A DNA stretch of 26,171 nt from Coemansia sp. RSA 922 (GCA_027577415.1 JANBQS010000211.1:1-26171); one strand, 5' to 3'; positions 9,905 to 19,000 are shown, numbered from the stretch's first letter. The notes: a model not told the origin generated them from the sequence alone. A program made the numbers and translations.

Positions 9905-11572
9905 ATGTCCAAACATCTGTCGCCATTTCAAGCTCTTCCCGTTGACGTTCTACGCTCAATTTTAAAGTGGGTTGTGCTAGAAGAGAGGTTGCCATTTTAT
10001 GAAGATGACTGCCAAGTGCACTATGTAAAAGAGTTGTTGGCTGTGAGTTCAGCTTGGCGACAGACATCCCTTGAGGTTCTGTGGAAAAAATTTAAGCTGA
10101 CCATTCCTGTCACAACCAATGAGGTAATCCTCAACTGCCCAAAGTGGGCTAAGCACAGTAGGCTGACACATAATGCCACAAACTTGGCTAGGGAGCTCTA
10201 TGTAAGCATTCCCATGTTTAGCATCATTGGCGGATTTGCTTATAAACTTCTGGTTAACTATTTTGGAGACACTAAATGCCTTCCATTGGCCAACAAACTA
10301 ACTGTCAATGTGATGACCTTTATGGACCAACGCTTTGATTCCAAAGACATGGCCATTGCCAATTGTCTCGAGTTTGCTAAACTACTCAAGTCAATGGCTC
10401 CAGCAGCAACGGCTGTACGCGTATTGTGTGATGGTGATCCTCAGCAACTAATATATTTTGACAGTAGATATGTCAAAACACTAGATGAAGAGCTATTAAT
10501 GAGGTTTGCTACTGTGCTTTACACTAACACGAAACATGCAAGCCTTGGCTTGTATACGTTAAAAGTCAAGAACTCTTTGACTACTGACTTTTCTCCGCTG
10601 CTTTCCTCGCTTATTATAAATTTTGTGGAAACACCTGACTTGTACCCATGTCTGGTGCACAAGTCCGCCAGTACACTCCAGCATCTAGATATCGGAATAT
10701 GTAATGCCAACATGTTGATTAGTGATGTAAATGGTGAGGCAGTTATTTATCCAAGTTTGCAGCATCTGCGCTTGTACGAATGTGTTCGCAACAATTCCGA
10801 TACAAATGCAATGACGACTAAAACAGTACCATTCCCCGTTCTAAGAGCTTTGACATTGTGTAAGCCATACCCATTCCATGACGACGTGTTATTCCGAGGC
10901 AACAGTACAACGCTGGAGTATCTCGATATTGTTGTAGACAATAATACTATTGCCACACTTAGTCGGGGGAATGTATTGGAAAGCAAATATAAGCGCCTAC
11001 GACATGTAGCCTTCAAATTTTATGGTGATGATACGGACTTCTCCATTGATTATAAAACCAGTACAAACAAGATTTTAAATCATTTGGTTGGGGCCGCTAA
11101 AATACTATGTGCTCGCAATAATAATATAGCCAGGACCTGCATTGCAGCTGCGCAACATGGCCAGGGGTTCACTAATGTCAAATTTTTTGGGTCATTTTCA
11201 CTTACTCTATCACTCTTTGAGGCTCTAAGTCTACTGAAGACACTTCCAGCTCTGGTCGAGCTTAGAGGTGAAATCAGTGGTCTAGGGCCAGAACTTGAGA
11301 GTATTTCCTCTAACGAGCTCCCTGATCACATAGTCTCCACATACTGTGATATAGGAAAAGGTTTACAAGTTTGGAGAATTACATCATACAAACGAGTAAA
11401 GACAGAATATATCATACTTTTGGCGTTGGTATGCCCCAGGCTTTGGCTTATTCGATTGCTTTGTGACTCTTTTGAAGACATCCATGTCCAGATTTCTGAT
11501 GCACTCAACAGCCAACTATATAGCAAGTATGCTCCTCAACTTAAGCGACTTTTAGACATTGTTCGCGAGTAA
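9905..11572 (+). CDS. F-box-like protein, tandem family copy C
   Basis: Single exon, 555 aa. I start at 9905 because its GCCACC-ATG-TCC context and MSKHLSP opening match the paralogues; the frame is open for 90 codons upstream but without an ATG. The F-box-like stretch is LPVDVLRSILKWVV followed by AVSSAWRQTSLEVLW (W51, W60). Downstream landmarks are GDTKCLP, CLEFAKLLKS, SASTLQHL, HDDVLFRGNS, LPALVELRG and YSKYAPQLK. Near the C-terminus it is shorter than the others: the segment matching QYAAQVxDY in its paralogues is reduced here to a short RVKTEY stretch, and the ESGPYSKY motif is changed to NSQLYSKY. The first 14 codons after LSPFQA share a 40-nt identical stretch with copy D. Confidence 0.8.
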   Translation: MSKHLSPFQALPVDVLRSILKWVVLEERLPFYEDDCQVHYVKELLAVSSAWRQTSLEVLWKKFKLTIPVTTNEVILNCPKWAKHSRLTHNATNLARELYVSIPMFSIIGGFAYKLLVNYFGDTKCLPLANKLTVNVMTFMDQRFDSKDMAIANCLEFAKLLKSMAPAATAVRVLCDGDPQQLIYFDSRYVKTLDEELLMRFATVLYTNTKHASLGLYTLKVKNSLTTDFSPLLSSLIINFVETPDLYPCLVHKSASTLQHLDIGICNANMLISDVNGEAVIYPSLQHLRLYECVRNNSDTNAMTTKTVPFPVLRALTLCKPYPFHDDVLFRGNSTTLEYLDIVVDNNTIATLSRGNVLESKYKRLRHVAFKFYGDDTDFSIDYKTSTNKILNHLVGAAKILCARNNNIARTCIAAAQHGQGFTNVKFFGSFSLTLSLFEALSLLKTLPALVELRGEISGLGPELESISSNELPDHIVSTYCDIGKGLQVWRITSYKRVKTEYIILLALVCPRLWLIRLLCDSFEDIHVQISDALNSQLYSKYAPQLKRLLDIVRE

Positions 11573-11680
11573 AGCAGTACTGGTGGAGAGTAAAATTCGA
11601 TAGCATGTACTGACATACATTGCCAATGCCATTAAATTTAACCTGCTTGGGCTACATACTACATATGAATAGCCCTTTAG

Positions 11681-11780
11681 AGTATATTCTTATTCTCCCA
11701 ATAAATTGTTGCAGTTGGCAATTAGTATTAGTGAATCATGAACAAGAGGCATGACGACATTGTCTTTGCCTTCTTTGAAT
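11681..11780 (+). repeat. 100-bp intergenic block, copy 2 (C-D spacer)
   Basis: Partner of 7521-7620, 95% identical by direct base comparison. It contains the AATAAA of copy C and the upstream part of the promoter of copy D. Confidence 0.9.
11700..11705 (+). terminator. AATAAA, candidate poly(A) signal of copy C
   Basis: Canonical hexamer 128 bp after the stop of copy C, inside the repeated 100-bp block. Confidence 0.55.
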
Positions 11781-11958
11781 TATTTGCACTCTTTGTCTAG
11801 TTCAAGTCATGTTACAAAGGCAACTAAAAAAATTGGACAAATTGGAGAAAAAGAGCTTTGGTGTGCTTCCTTTCTTTTGCTCTACTCACTTTCAACTATT
11901 TATTTTACCAAGCCATCCACACTTGTGAGTATTTGTCAACCAGCTATTACTAGCCACC

Positions 11959-13683
11959 ATGTCCAACCATTTGTCACCAGCTCAAACTCTTCCCGTTGAC
12001 GTTCTACGCTCAATTTTAAAGTGGGTGGTACATGAGCATAGGTCGCCCTTGTATAAAAATAGTTTCCAAATTTCCAATGTAGAGGGGTTGCTGACCTTGA
12101 GTTCAACTTGGCGACAGGTAGCACTTGAGTTTCTGTGGAGGCGACTTCGATTCGACATTGACGACATGGCAAATGAAGTGCAACTTGGTCGTCCAAGTTG
12201 GGCCAAGAATAACTCCCTGCCACTTAATGTTGCAAACATTTCTAGGGAGATTCGTGTACGTGTTCCCATGTCTGCTATTGTTAGCGGAGTTGCTCACAAA
12301 CTTCTGGTTGACTATATTGGAGACACTAAATGCTTTCCCTTCGTTAAGAAGCTAATTGTTAAGATTACCGAGTTTAAGGATCAGCACGTTGATTCTAAAG
12401 AAATTGCCAATGCCAATGCTCTTGAATTTGCCAAGCTACTCAAGTCAATGGCTCCAGCCACAACAGCGGTAAAGCTGGTATGCGATAAATGTGATGATAG
12501 CGATAATGGTGGCAATAGTAATAGCGAAGATAGTGATGGTGATGAGCCCTGGAAAAGGACATATGCCAACCACGGTATTGGGGGCAACATGTATGAAGAA
12601 ATATTAATTACACTTTCAAACGCGCTTTATGCCAACGTGAGACGCACAGAGCTTGATGTGTTTGTAGTTAATATTAATCACAAATCAACTATTGACCATA
12701 TTCCGCTGCTTTCCTCGCTTGACCTACATTGTGTGAAATCACCAGACGTTGGTATAAGCCTAGTGCACAGATCCTCCAGTACGCTACAATATCTAAATAT
12801 TTTCATGATAAAGCCCAAGATGCTAATTTACGATATAAATGACGCGGTTGTTGTGTATCCGAATATGCAGCATCTGTCCATGTCTACATTTTCTATCAGA
12901 CATTCAAACACAAAGAAAATGCCTACTAACACGGCACCATTTCCAGTTTTGAGAACATTGAGGTTGGGTATGCCATATCCATTTAATGACGATGTGTTAT
13001 TCCGAGGCAACTCTGGAACCTTAGAGTATCTGAAATTTGAAATGGACAGGTACATTGTATCTCTGTTCAATCGATGCAAGACTTTTGAAAACAGATCCAA
13101 AGTATTACGCCATGTAATTATTAATAATGTGTTTGGTGCTCGTAATGCCCCCTTTGGTCCTGAAATCGATTCAAACAAGTTTTTGAATAATTTGGTTGGT
13201 GCCACTAAAAGTCTGTGTGTTCACAATTATAATATAGCTAGGACCTGTATTACAGCAGCACAACATGGCCAAGGATTCATTGGTATTAGAAAGCTAGAAG
13301 TGTGTTCACATAGCTTATCGCTATTTGATATGTTAAGTATACTGAAGACACTTCCAGCCCTTGTAGAAATTAAAAGTGAATGTGGTGGCCTGGGGCATGA
13401 GCTTGAACACATTTCGGCTGAAGAACTACCTGATTACGTAGTTTCCACATATTGTGATGTTGGAAAGAATTTACAAGTTTGGAATATGAACTCTTTCGAC
13501 AGACAATATGATTCCGTAGTACTTGATTATTATTTGCTATTGGTGTTGGTATGTCCCCATCTCCGTCCGATAGATGTCATGGCACGTGTTATCAAAGATT
13601 ATCATGCCAAAGTTGCTAGTGCACTGGAGAGTGGTCCCTATAGCAAGTATGCCGCGCGGCTCAATAAACTTTTCAAGGCTTGA
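11959..13683 (+). CDS. F-box-like protein, tandem family copy D with acidic insertion
   Basis: Single exon, 574 aa, GCCACC-ATG start. The N-terminus (LPVDVLRSILKWVV, then TLSSTWRQVALEFLW with W51 and W60) fits an F-box. Landmarks SGVAHKLLVDYIGDTKCFP, ALEFAKLLKSMAP, NDDVLFRGNS, LPALVEIK and ESGPYSKYAARLN are all present. It is 15-19 residues longer than its paralogues because of an acidic, Gly/Asn/Ser-rich insertion at about residues 176-197. It is a patchwork: the first part matches C exactly over 40 nt, and the region around residue 110 matches A exactly over 44 nt. An E3-ligase adaptor role is inferred. This is the last copy of the array; the strand changes after it. Confidence 0.8.
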   Translation: MSNHLSPAQTLPVDVLRSILKWVVHEHRSPLYKNSFQISNVEGLLTLSSTWRQVALEFLWRRLRFDIDDMANEVQLGRPSWAKNNSLPLNVANISREIRVRVPMSAIVSGVAHKLLVDYIGDTKCFPFVKKLIVKITEFKDQHVDSKEIANANALEFAKLLKSMAPATTAVKLVCDKCDDSDNGGNSNSEDSDGDEPWKRTYANHGIGGNMYEEILITLSNALYANVRRTELDVFVVNINHKSTIDHIPLLSSLDLHCVKSPDVGISLVHRSSSTLQYLNIFMIKPKMLIYDINDAVVVYPNMQHLSMSTFSIRHSNTKKMPTNTAPFPVLRTLRLGMPYPFNDDVLFRGNSGTLEYLKFEMDRYIVSLFNRCKTFENRSKVLRHVIINNVFGARNAPFGPEIDSNKFLNNLVGATKSLCVHNYNIARTCITAAQHGQGFIGIRKLEVCSHSLSLFDMLSILKTLPALVEIKSECGGLGHELEHISAEELPDYVVSTYCDVGKNLQVWNMNSFDRQYDSVVLDYYLLLVLVCPHLRPIDVMARVIKDYHAKVASALESGPYSKYAARLNKLFKA

Positions 13684-13745
13684 AATTATCAACACATTTA
13701 TAAACATTTTTCAGACCATGTCCTATTTCTTTGTAATGTTTTTAA

Positions 13746-13751
13746 AATAAA
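13746..13751 (+). terminator. AATAAA, candidate poly(A) signal of copy D
   Basis: Canonical hexamer 63 bp after the stop of copy D, in T-rich surroundings. Confidence 0.6.
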
Positions 13752-13779
13752 TTATTACATTTTAACAAGCTAGTTACCG

Positions 13780-13831
13780 CATATGGACGTTAATGAGCAC
13801 ACTGGCAATTGTGCGAGTCTGACGTCATATG
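13780..13831. promoter_or_regulatory. Imperfect dyad containing a TGACGTCA palindrome
   Basis: The outer arms CATATGGACGT (13780-13790) and ACGTCATATG (13822-13831) are reverse complements apart from one bulged G. An inner pair, GCACA (13797) and TGTGC (13810), flanks an 8-nt loop. The right arm includes TGACGTCA (13820-13827), the palindrome bound by CREB/ATF-type bZIP factors. The role here is unknown. Confidence 0.4.
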
Positions 13832-13940
13832 TGATGCTCATGGCAAATGGCTACAGCTGATGATCATAGTATAGATTGTTTCTTCATATTTATATCCCCG
13901 CCTGCCCAGCATCCAGGCTGGGGGAGTCAAAGGGGGTTCT

Positions 13941-13946
13941 TTTATT
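13941..13946 (-). terminator. AATAAA, candidate poly(A) signal of the 241-aa gene
   Basis: TTTATT on the plus strand, 52 bp beyond the minus-strand stop. Confidence 0.55.
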
Positions 13947-13997
13947 TGTGTATTAAGTATATTCCTACTTTGAAATATGGTAGCATTGGTAACAAGA

Positions 13998-14723
13998 CTA
14001 GGCAACTTGGCCAACAGCGATCCTCTCCAAGTTGCACTGTTGAGTGAGCACGCGCTCAACATCCTGCACTGTGTATATGTGAGTATTTAGTGCCATATAT
14101 GCAGTATGTTCTGCCTGTGCCTGGTCGAGTGATAACTGTGCCTCCTCTAAGCGACTCTCATTCTGGTAAATAGCCATGTTGATAACGTCGATAGATGCCC
14201 GCAGAAAATTAACATGGGTTTGAGAAATTTTTCTAGTGCCATTATCTCTTTGTCGCTCTCCACTCATGCCTTCAATAGTCCCCTCTAAACGAGCATTATA
14301 GCCTGTTTGGATATCCTGCACACCCTCCACAAGATCACGCACATATTCAACATTGTACTTTGCAATCTCCAATATCCTTGCGCTTGTCGATATATCAGCA
14401 ACAAATTGCTCCAAAACCTGACGTAACTCTATGCTGACTGGTCTTGCACCATGGGCGCCACGCCATCTAGCTGCCCAGTCTTCAAAATATGACTCCAACC
14501 AGATAGGCGGAGAGGGGAATCCGATTGGATACTTGAATGTAACAGTAGTATTAGTAGTAGGCGTCGAATCTGGCACAACTGACTGCTGAGAAGAAGGAGG
14601 AGTGTCGCTGAGACGTTGGCGGCTCTGTTGCACACTACTGCTATACTCTTCAGGATGTGCGCGTTTGTTGTTGCGGTTGGCACCAGCGGGCAAACCTACA
14701 CTACGTTCGGGAATAAATCCCAT
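13998..14723 (-). CDS. Unrecognised protein with Ser/Pro-rich N-terminus and helical C-terminus
   Basis: 241 aa, start at 14723, no intron apparent. I do not recognise a family. Residues 1-63 are polar and Ser/Thr/Pro/Gln-rich, with a small basic patch (NRNNKRAHP, residues 16-24) that could be a nuclear signal. Residues 64-90 hold an aromatic stretch (KYPIGFPSPPIWLESYF, then WAARW). Residues about 97-236 look helical, with Glu/Gln-rich segments such as ESRLEEAQLSLDQAQAEH that fit a coiled coil. There is no signal peptide or membrane segment. It shares strand with the downstream SDR gene, separated by 232 bp, and is convergent with the F-box-like array. The balanced composition and a minus-strand AATAAA 52 bp past the stop support a real gene. 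Confidence 0.6.
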   Translation of the reverse strand: MGFIPERSVGLPAGANRNNKRAHPEEYSSSVQQSRQRLSDTPPSSQQSVVPDSTPTTNTTVTFKYPIGFPSPPIWLESYFEDWAARWRGAHGARPVSIELRQVLEQFVADISTSARILEIAKYNVEYVRDLVEGVQDIQTGYNARLEGTIEGMSGERQRDNGTRKISQTHVNFLRASIDVINMAIYQNESRLEEAQLSLDQAQAEHTAYMALNTHIYTVQDVERVLTQQCNLERIAVGQVA

Positions 14724-14902
14724 GGTGTTTGAAATGTTTACAAATTTAGAAAATATAAAAAAAGGTAACGGTAATAAATGGCTTTAAAAAAGAGTAAAGA
14801 CAAAAAGAAAAGTGGATAAAAAATAACTTCGAAGCAAATGTGTTTTTATACCTGGGACTACATCACATCCTTTTGCGCAGCAGCATAAATTTAATGATTA
14901 GA

Positions 14903-14908
14903 TTTATT
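14903..14908 (-). terminator. AATAAA, candidate poly(A) signal of the SDR gene
   Basis: TTTATT on the plus strand, 48 bp beyond the minus-strand stop, next to a poly-A run. It lies in the 232-bp gap before the 241-aa gene; the rest of that gap is A-rich leader of that gene. Confidence 0.6.
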
Positions 14909-14955
14909 GGTAAAAAAAAAAAAGAGAGTATAGAAAGAGTACCAAGCCACTTGAG

Positions 14956-15783
14956 CTACTGGGATGGCAGACCAATGATGTCATAGACGTCGATATGAGC
15001 TCCGCTCTCAAAAGTCCAGTCATCCAACAAGGTGCACAAGATACCTGCTGTATCATCAGTCTTGACCAGCTTCTTCTTGCTATGCATATCGCTGTAGGCC
15101 TGCTTTTGCTCAGCGTCACCAATACTAGCACGGACCTCAGCCTGCATATCATTATCGAGGGGACCTGGAGCATAGCTCAGAGTACGCACACGAGGGTCAT
15201 CCTTATGCTCCAAGGCCACAACCTTTAGCAACTGATCACGAGCGGCCTTAATCGAGGCATACAGGCCCCAGTTGGCAAAGGGCATGACAGCAAGCAACGA
15301 CGAGATATTAGCAACAGCGATACGCTCGACATTAGGCACAGACTTGGCGCGGGCGAGGAAGCGCGAAGTCAATGCAGCAAACGACACAAAGTTGACTGCC
15401 GTGTACTCGGTCACTTCTTCCTCTGAGTATTGGTCTACGGTCTTGCTTAGATCGCAGATTGTGCCCGCACTGTTCATTAGCGTCAGGTATACGGAGGATG
15501 CGGAGGCAATGGAAGCGCTGAGCAACACTTCGTTGAGCTTGCTGAGGATGGGCTCGGTGATCTCTTGGGCGGGCTTGCCGAGCTCGATGCTGGGGACTAT
15601 GTAGGCGAAGGTGTTCTTGGCATCGGCTTGAGCTACTTGCTCGAGTGCTTGCTGGTCGCGGCCTACCATTATTATATGGCGAGTCTCGTTGTTGGGCTCG
15701 GCGCGCTGAGCAATGAGCTTGACGATAGAGCGGCCTAGACCACGGTTGGCACCAGTGACGATGAATACGTGAGCGCGGGACAT
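14956..15783 (-). CDS. Sepiapterin reductase-like short-chain dehydrogenase
   Basis: 275 aa, start at 15783. It shows the classical SDR pattern: cofactor glycine motif TGANRGLG (residues 10-17), NSAG (104-107) in place of the usual NNAG, the catalytic serine in NISS (159-162), and YASIK (Y175, K179). The later stretches SYAPGPLDNDM (203-213) and FESGAHIDVYD (258-268) closely match what I know of sepiapterin reductases, where the Asp of this last motif contacts the pterin substrate. Sepiapterin reductase makes the final NADPH-dependent reduction in tetrahydrobiopterin synthesis. Related fungal SDRs of unknown substrate are the main alternative. There is no targeting signal, so it is probably cytosolic. 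It is divergent from VPS10 across about 300 bp. Confidence 0.85.
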   Translation of the reverse strand: MSRAHVFIVTGANRGLGRSIVKLIAQRAEPNNETRHIIMVGRDQQALEQVAQADAKNTFAYIVPSIELGKPAQEITEPILSKLNEVLLSASIASASSVYLTLMNSAGTICDLSKTVDQYSEEEVTEYTAVNFVSFAALTSRFLARAKSVPNVERIAVANISSLLAVMPFANWGLYASIKAARDQLLKVVALEHKDDPRVRTLSYAPGPLDNDMQAEVRASIGDAEQKQAYSDMHSKKKLVKTDDTAGILCTLLDDWTFESGAHIDVYDIIGLPSQ

Positions 15784-16087
15784 TGAGAGAAGCTTGTTGT
15801 TATTCGGAGATAGAAAGAGAGAGAAAAAAAAGTAAAATGCTATTGAGCAAGAAGATAAGGAAAGAGAGAAGCCTCCAAAAACGTGCGTTTACTAGCCCGA
15901 GTATTTCCCACCCAGGTCACACAAAATGGTCCGCCTGAAAAACAGGTTCTTGTGGATGGTGACGACACGGGATTTCACGGACCAGGGGATGGGAAAGAAG
16001 TAAATGCAATGTTGCTTTTATGTCCGATTCATTTCATCTTTCTCTGAATTCCTCAATTCTTACTCTTTTTTTTCTTCTATTTTTTCA
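15784..16087. promoter_or_regulatory. Divergent promoter region of the SDR gene and VPS10
   Basis: A 304-bp region between two divergent starts. It has a purine-rich run (AGAGAGAGAAAAAAAAG) next to the SDR start, a GC-richer middle (about 15895-15995), and a pyrimidine-rich leader before VPS10. I see no clear TATA box. Confidence 0.5.
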
Positions 16088-19000
16088 ATGAGGCCCAGCG
16101 GCTCATTTGGTCGATTACTTGGCCGCAGTCTGTTGCTGCTACTACTGGGTACAGTCAATTTGACACCAGTACATGCAGGCGGTGATGCACCAGCCTTACA
16201 CCAGACGTATTTCAAGGAGCCACTTTCCAAGCTCCTCTACTTTAAGAATCGAACTTCACTACTCGGTATTGACAAATCAGGCGGGCGTATATTCCACAGC
16301 ACAGATTCCGGGGCTCATTGGAACGTCGTCAGCGCCATTCCTAGCGGCAAAGCGGTGCGACTCTATGCACACCCACACGAGCCACGCATCGCCTACGTAT
16401 TGTCAGACTCGTCCGAGCACTGGATTACTCGTGACGAGGGCAAATCCTGGGAGGCATTTAGCTCGCCATTGCCTGCGACATCATCGGGCGAGCGGCCATT
16501 GTCGTTCCACGCGGAGCGCTCGGGATGGGTTTTGTTCATTGGCGAAAAGTGCGTGGAGGAGAGCGGCGGCTGGTGGCCATTCCCTCGTCTGGTCTGTCAC
16601 GACGAGGCGTATTTCGTAAAGGACGGGTTTGCTAAGGCTGCCAAGGACCATAAGGCCGGGGACCATACGGGGTCTGGTATCACGCCTTTGTTGGGCGAGG
16701 GCAAGGCGGTGGCAAAGTGTATGTGGGCTCGGCATACAAAGGAGTTTGAGACTATGGCGGAAGAAGCCATCTTCTGCCTTGAGATTGTCCCTGCCTCCGC
16801 GTCAGAGTCGACTGAGACCTCTGCCTTGCGCCATTTGCCAGCAGACGGGCCTCTGCCTCGCGTGCACCGGCGCAATATAGTTTACCCGCACGCCTCGTCC
16901 CAGGCGCACCCAGGCGACGGCATCCAACTATCCGCCGCCGAGGGGCCTTTGCTGGCGACACGCGGACTCAAGGACGCTGTGGCTGGGATTCTGGAGGGCC
17001 AAATTGCGCGCAACAAGGTGCAGCTTTTGGTGTCGGAGGACTTTTTCGCTACCAAGCGCATTGTCCACTTTGGATCGGGCAATGACGGCACTGGCGGTGA
17101 CCGGGCAGGCGGCGGCGTGGTGGCATTCAGCGTTGTCAAGAGCTATCTCCTGGCAGCCATCAGCCACGCGGACTCTAACGAAATGGATCTGTTTATCTCA
17201 GTCAACGGCCACACGTGGGCTGAATCGCATCTGCCTTTGCCGCCAGGCACCGAGGAGGATGCCTACACGATTCTCGAGTCGACTCAGCACTCGGTGTTGG
17301 TGGACATACTGACGTCGAAGACACGCGCGGTCGGCTCGCTGTTCAGATCCAACTCCAATGGCACTTATTACACGCAGTCGCTGGAGCACACGCATCGGTC
17401 GAAGGACGGCCTGGTGGACGTCGAGCGTGTGCATGGCGTCGAGGGAGTGATCATCGCCAACCAGGTCAGCAACTGGGATCAGGTCGGCAAGGGCAGCATA
17501 TTCCACCGCGAGCGTATTGAGCTGCGCTCCCGCATCTCATTCGACGATGGCGCGCACTGGCGGTACCTGCGCGCACCTGAAAAGGACATTGACGGCAAGG
17601 CGCTGGGCTGCTCGGCTGATGGCTGGCATACGGGCGAGTGTGCTTTGCACTTGCACTCGGTGACGTCGACTAGAGCTCCTGGCCGCATATTCGGGTCGGC
17701 GTCGTCGGCTGGCGTGGTTCTGGCGGTGGGCAGCGTGGGATCGAAGATGCTGGGCTGGCGCGAGTGCGATACCTTTTTGAGCCGCGATGCTGGCGTCTCT
17801 TGGTCCATGGTCCACCGCGATGCCCACCATGTTCAGATTGCTGACTCGGGTGCAGTTCTGGTCCTGGCTAACGATGAGGCACCTACTGACTCGGTTACAT
17901 ACTCGCTGGATAGCGGTCGTACGTGGGCACAGGCAGCTTTGCCTGGCAAGGTGCGTGTTACGGCGCTGTTTATTGACGACGATGGCCTGAGCCCCGTGGT
18001 GCTGGCTGTTGGCACGGCGCGTGAGGGCGATCACAACCACGAGCAGGTCATTGTGGCGCTTGATTTCTCGCACTCGTATAAAGCCAAGTGCGGGGTGGAT
18101 CCGAGCGACCCCAAGCCCAGCAGGGATATGGAGGAATTCGCTTTGCGATCCGACGATAAGGGCAATGACTGTGTCATGGGTCATCAGTCTCGCTATGTTC
18201 GCCGCAAGCCCGACGCTCCCTGCCATCTGAGTCTCGACCGCGTGTTGGTTCCGCGCCGGACTGACTGCAAGTGCTCCAAGGACGATTTCGAGTGTGACTA
18301 TAACTACGCGCTCAACAAGGATGACAAGTGCGAGTTGGTTGGAACTGTTGTTGTTCCGCGCGGCCAGTGCTTGAATAAGGACGACCATTTTATGGCTTCT
18401 TCGGGGTACCGCCATATCCCCGGCAACACGTGTCTGCGCGACAGTGGCTTGGTGTTGGATAAGCCCGTGGATACGCCTTGTCCGCGCGCCCAAAAGCCTG
18501 GCGGTGGCAACCACGACAATGACAAGGACGATGGCGGCTCCTATCGGCATGGCCATGTTTCTCACCATACGACGGTCGTGCGGGGCGACCCTCATATTAT
18601 GACGTTCCCTAACAGCACCGCCTATTTGCTTATGACATCGGAGCAAGAGCTGTACCGCACGGATGACGAGGGCGCCAAGTGGGCCAAAATCGATCTGGCG
18701 AAAAGCACGGGCAAGAGCGATATCGGCAAACCCGTATATCTGGCTGAGCACCACTACGACAACTCCCGGGCATTTGTCTATACGGAGAAAGACGTGTTGG
18801 CTTATACCAAGGACCGCGGAGTCTCTTGGCATATTTTAAAGAACTTGCCAACGCCTGCCAACGGCCTGCATATCCGGCCTATCATCGACTTTAATCCTAC
18901 CAACCCTGACTGGCTGCTCTTTGTCGGCGGCACGGCTTGTCCCAACTGTCATTCGGAGATCTGGGTATCGCGAGACAATGGCGATAAATGGAGCCGACTC

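Larger units (their letters stand above)
11573..11958. promoter_or_regulatory. Spacer between copies C and D
   Basis: This 386-bp spacer has AATAAA at 11700 for copy C, inside the 100-bp repeated block. It is followed by CTTTG-rich sequence, an ACAAAGGCAAC motif at about 11814 in place of CAAAGCCT, and a leader (AAAAAAATTGGAC, then GAGAAAAAGAGCTTTGG) that closely matches the leader of copy A rather than that of B or C. No other gene is supported. Confidence 0.55.
13684..13997. other. Convergent spacer with 3' signals and a dyad element
   Basis: This 314-bp spacer separates the stop of copy D from the stop of the minus-strand 241-aa gene. AATAAA at 13746 (plus) and TTTATT at 13941 (AATAAA on the minus strand) are candidate poly(A) signals for the two convergent genes. 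The first 60 bp are a diverged relative of the sequence after copy A. A 52-bp dyad lies at 13780-13831, and a short hairpin (CCCAGC / GCTGGG) at 13905-13922. A 66-codon frame here is not convincing. Confidence 0.5.

Noticed and set aside
13847..14047. 66-codon plus-strand frame after copy D
   Set aside because: It overlaps the 3' end of the 241-aa gene and the poly(A) signals, and has no recognisable pattern.
16004..16087. 28-residue N-terminal extension of VPS10
   Set aside because: The ATG at 16088 opens directly with basic residues and a leucine core, a normal signal peptide. The extension would place this core about 40 residues in.
17537..18832. 431-codon minus-strand frame, and a 608-codon one at 19985-21811
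   Set aside because: Both lie opposite VPS10, whose GC-rich third positions keep the antisense free of stops. Their products show no domain pattern.
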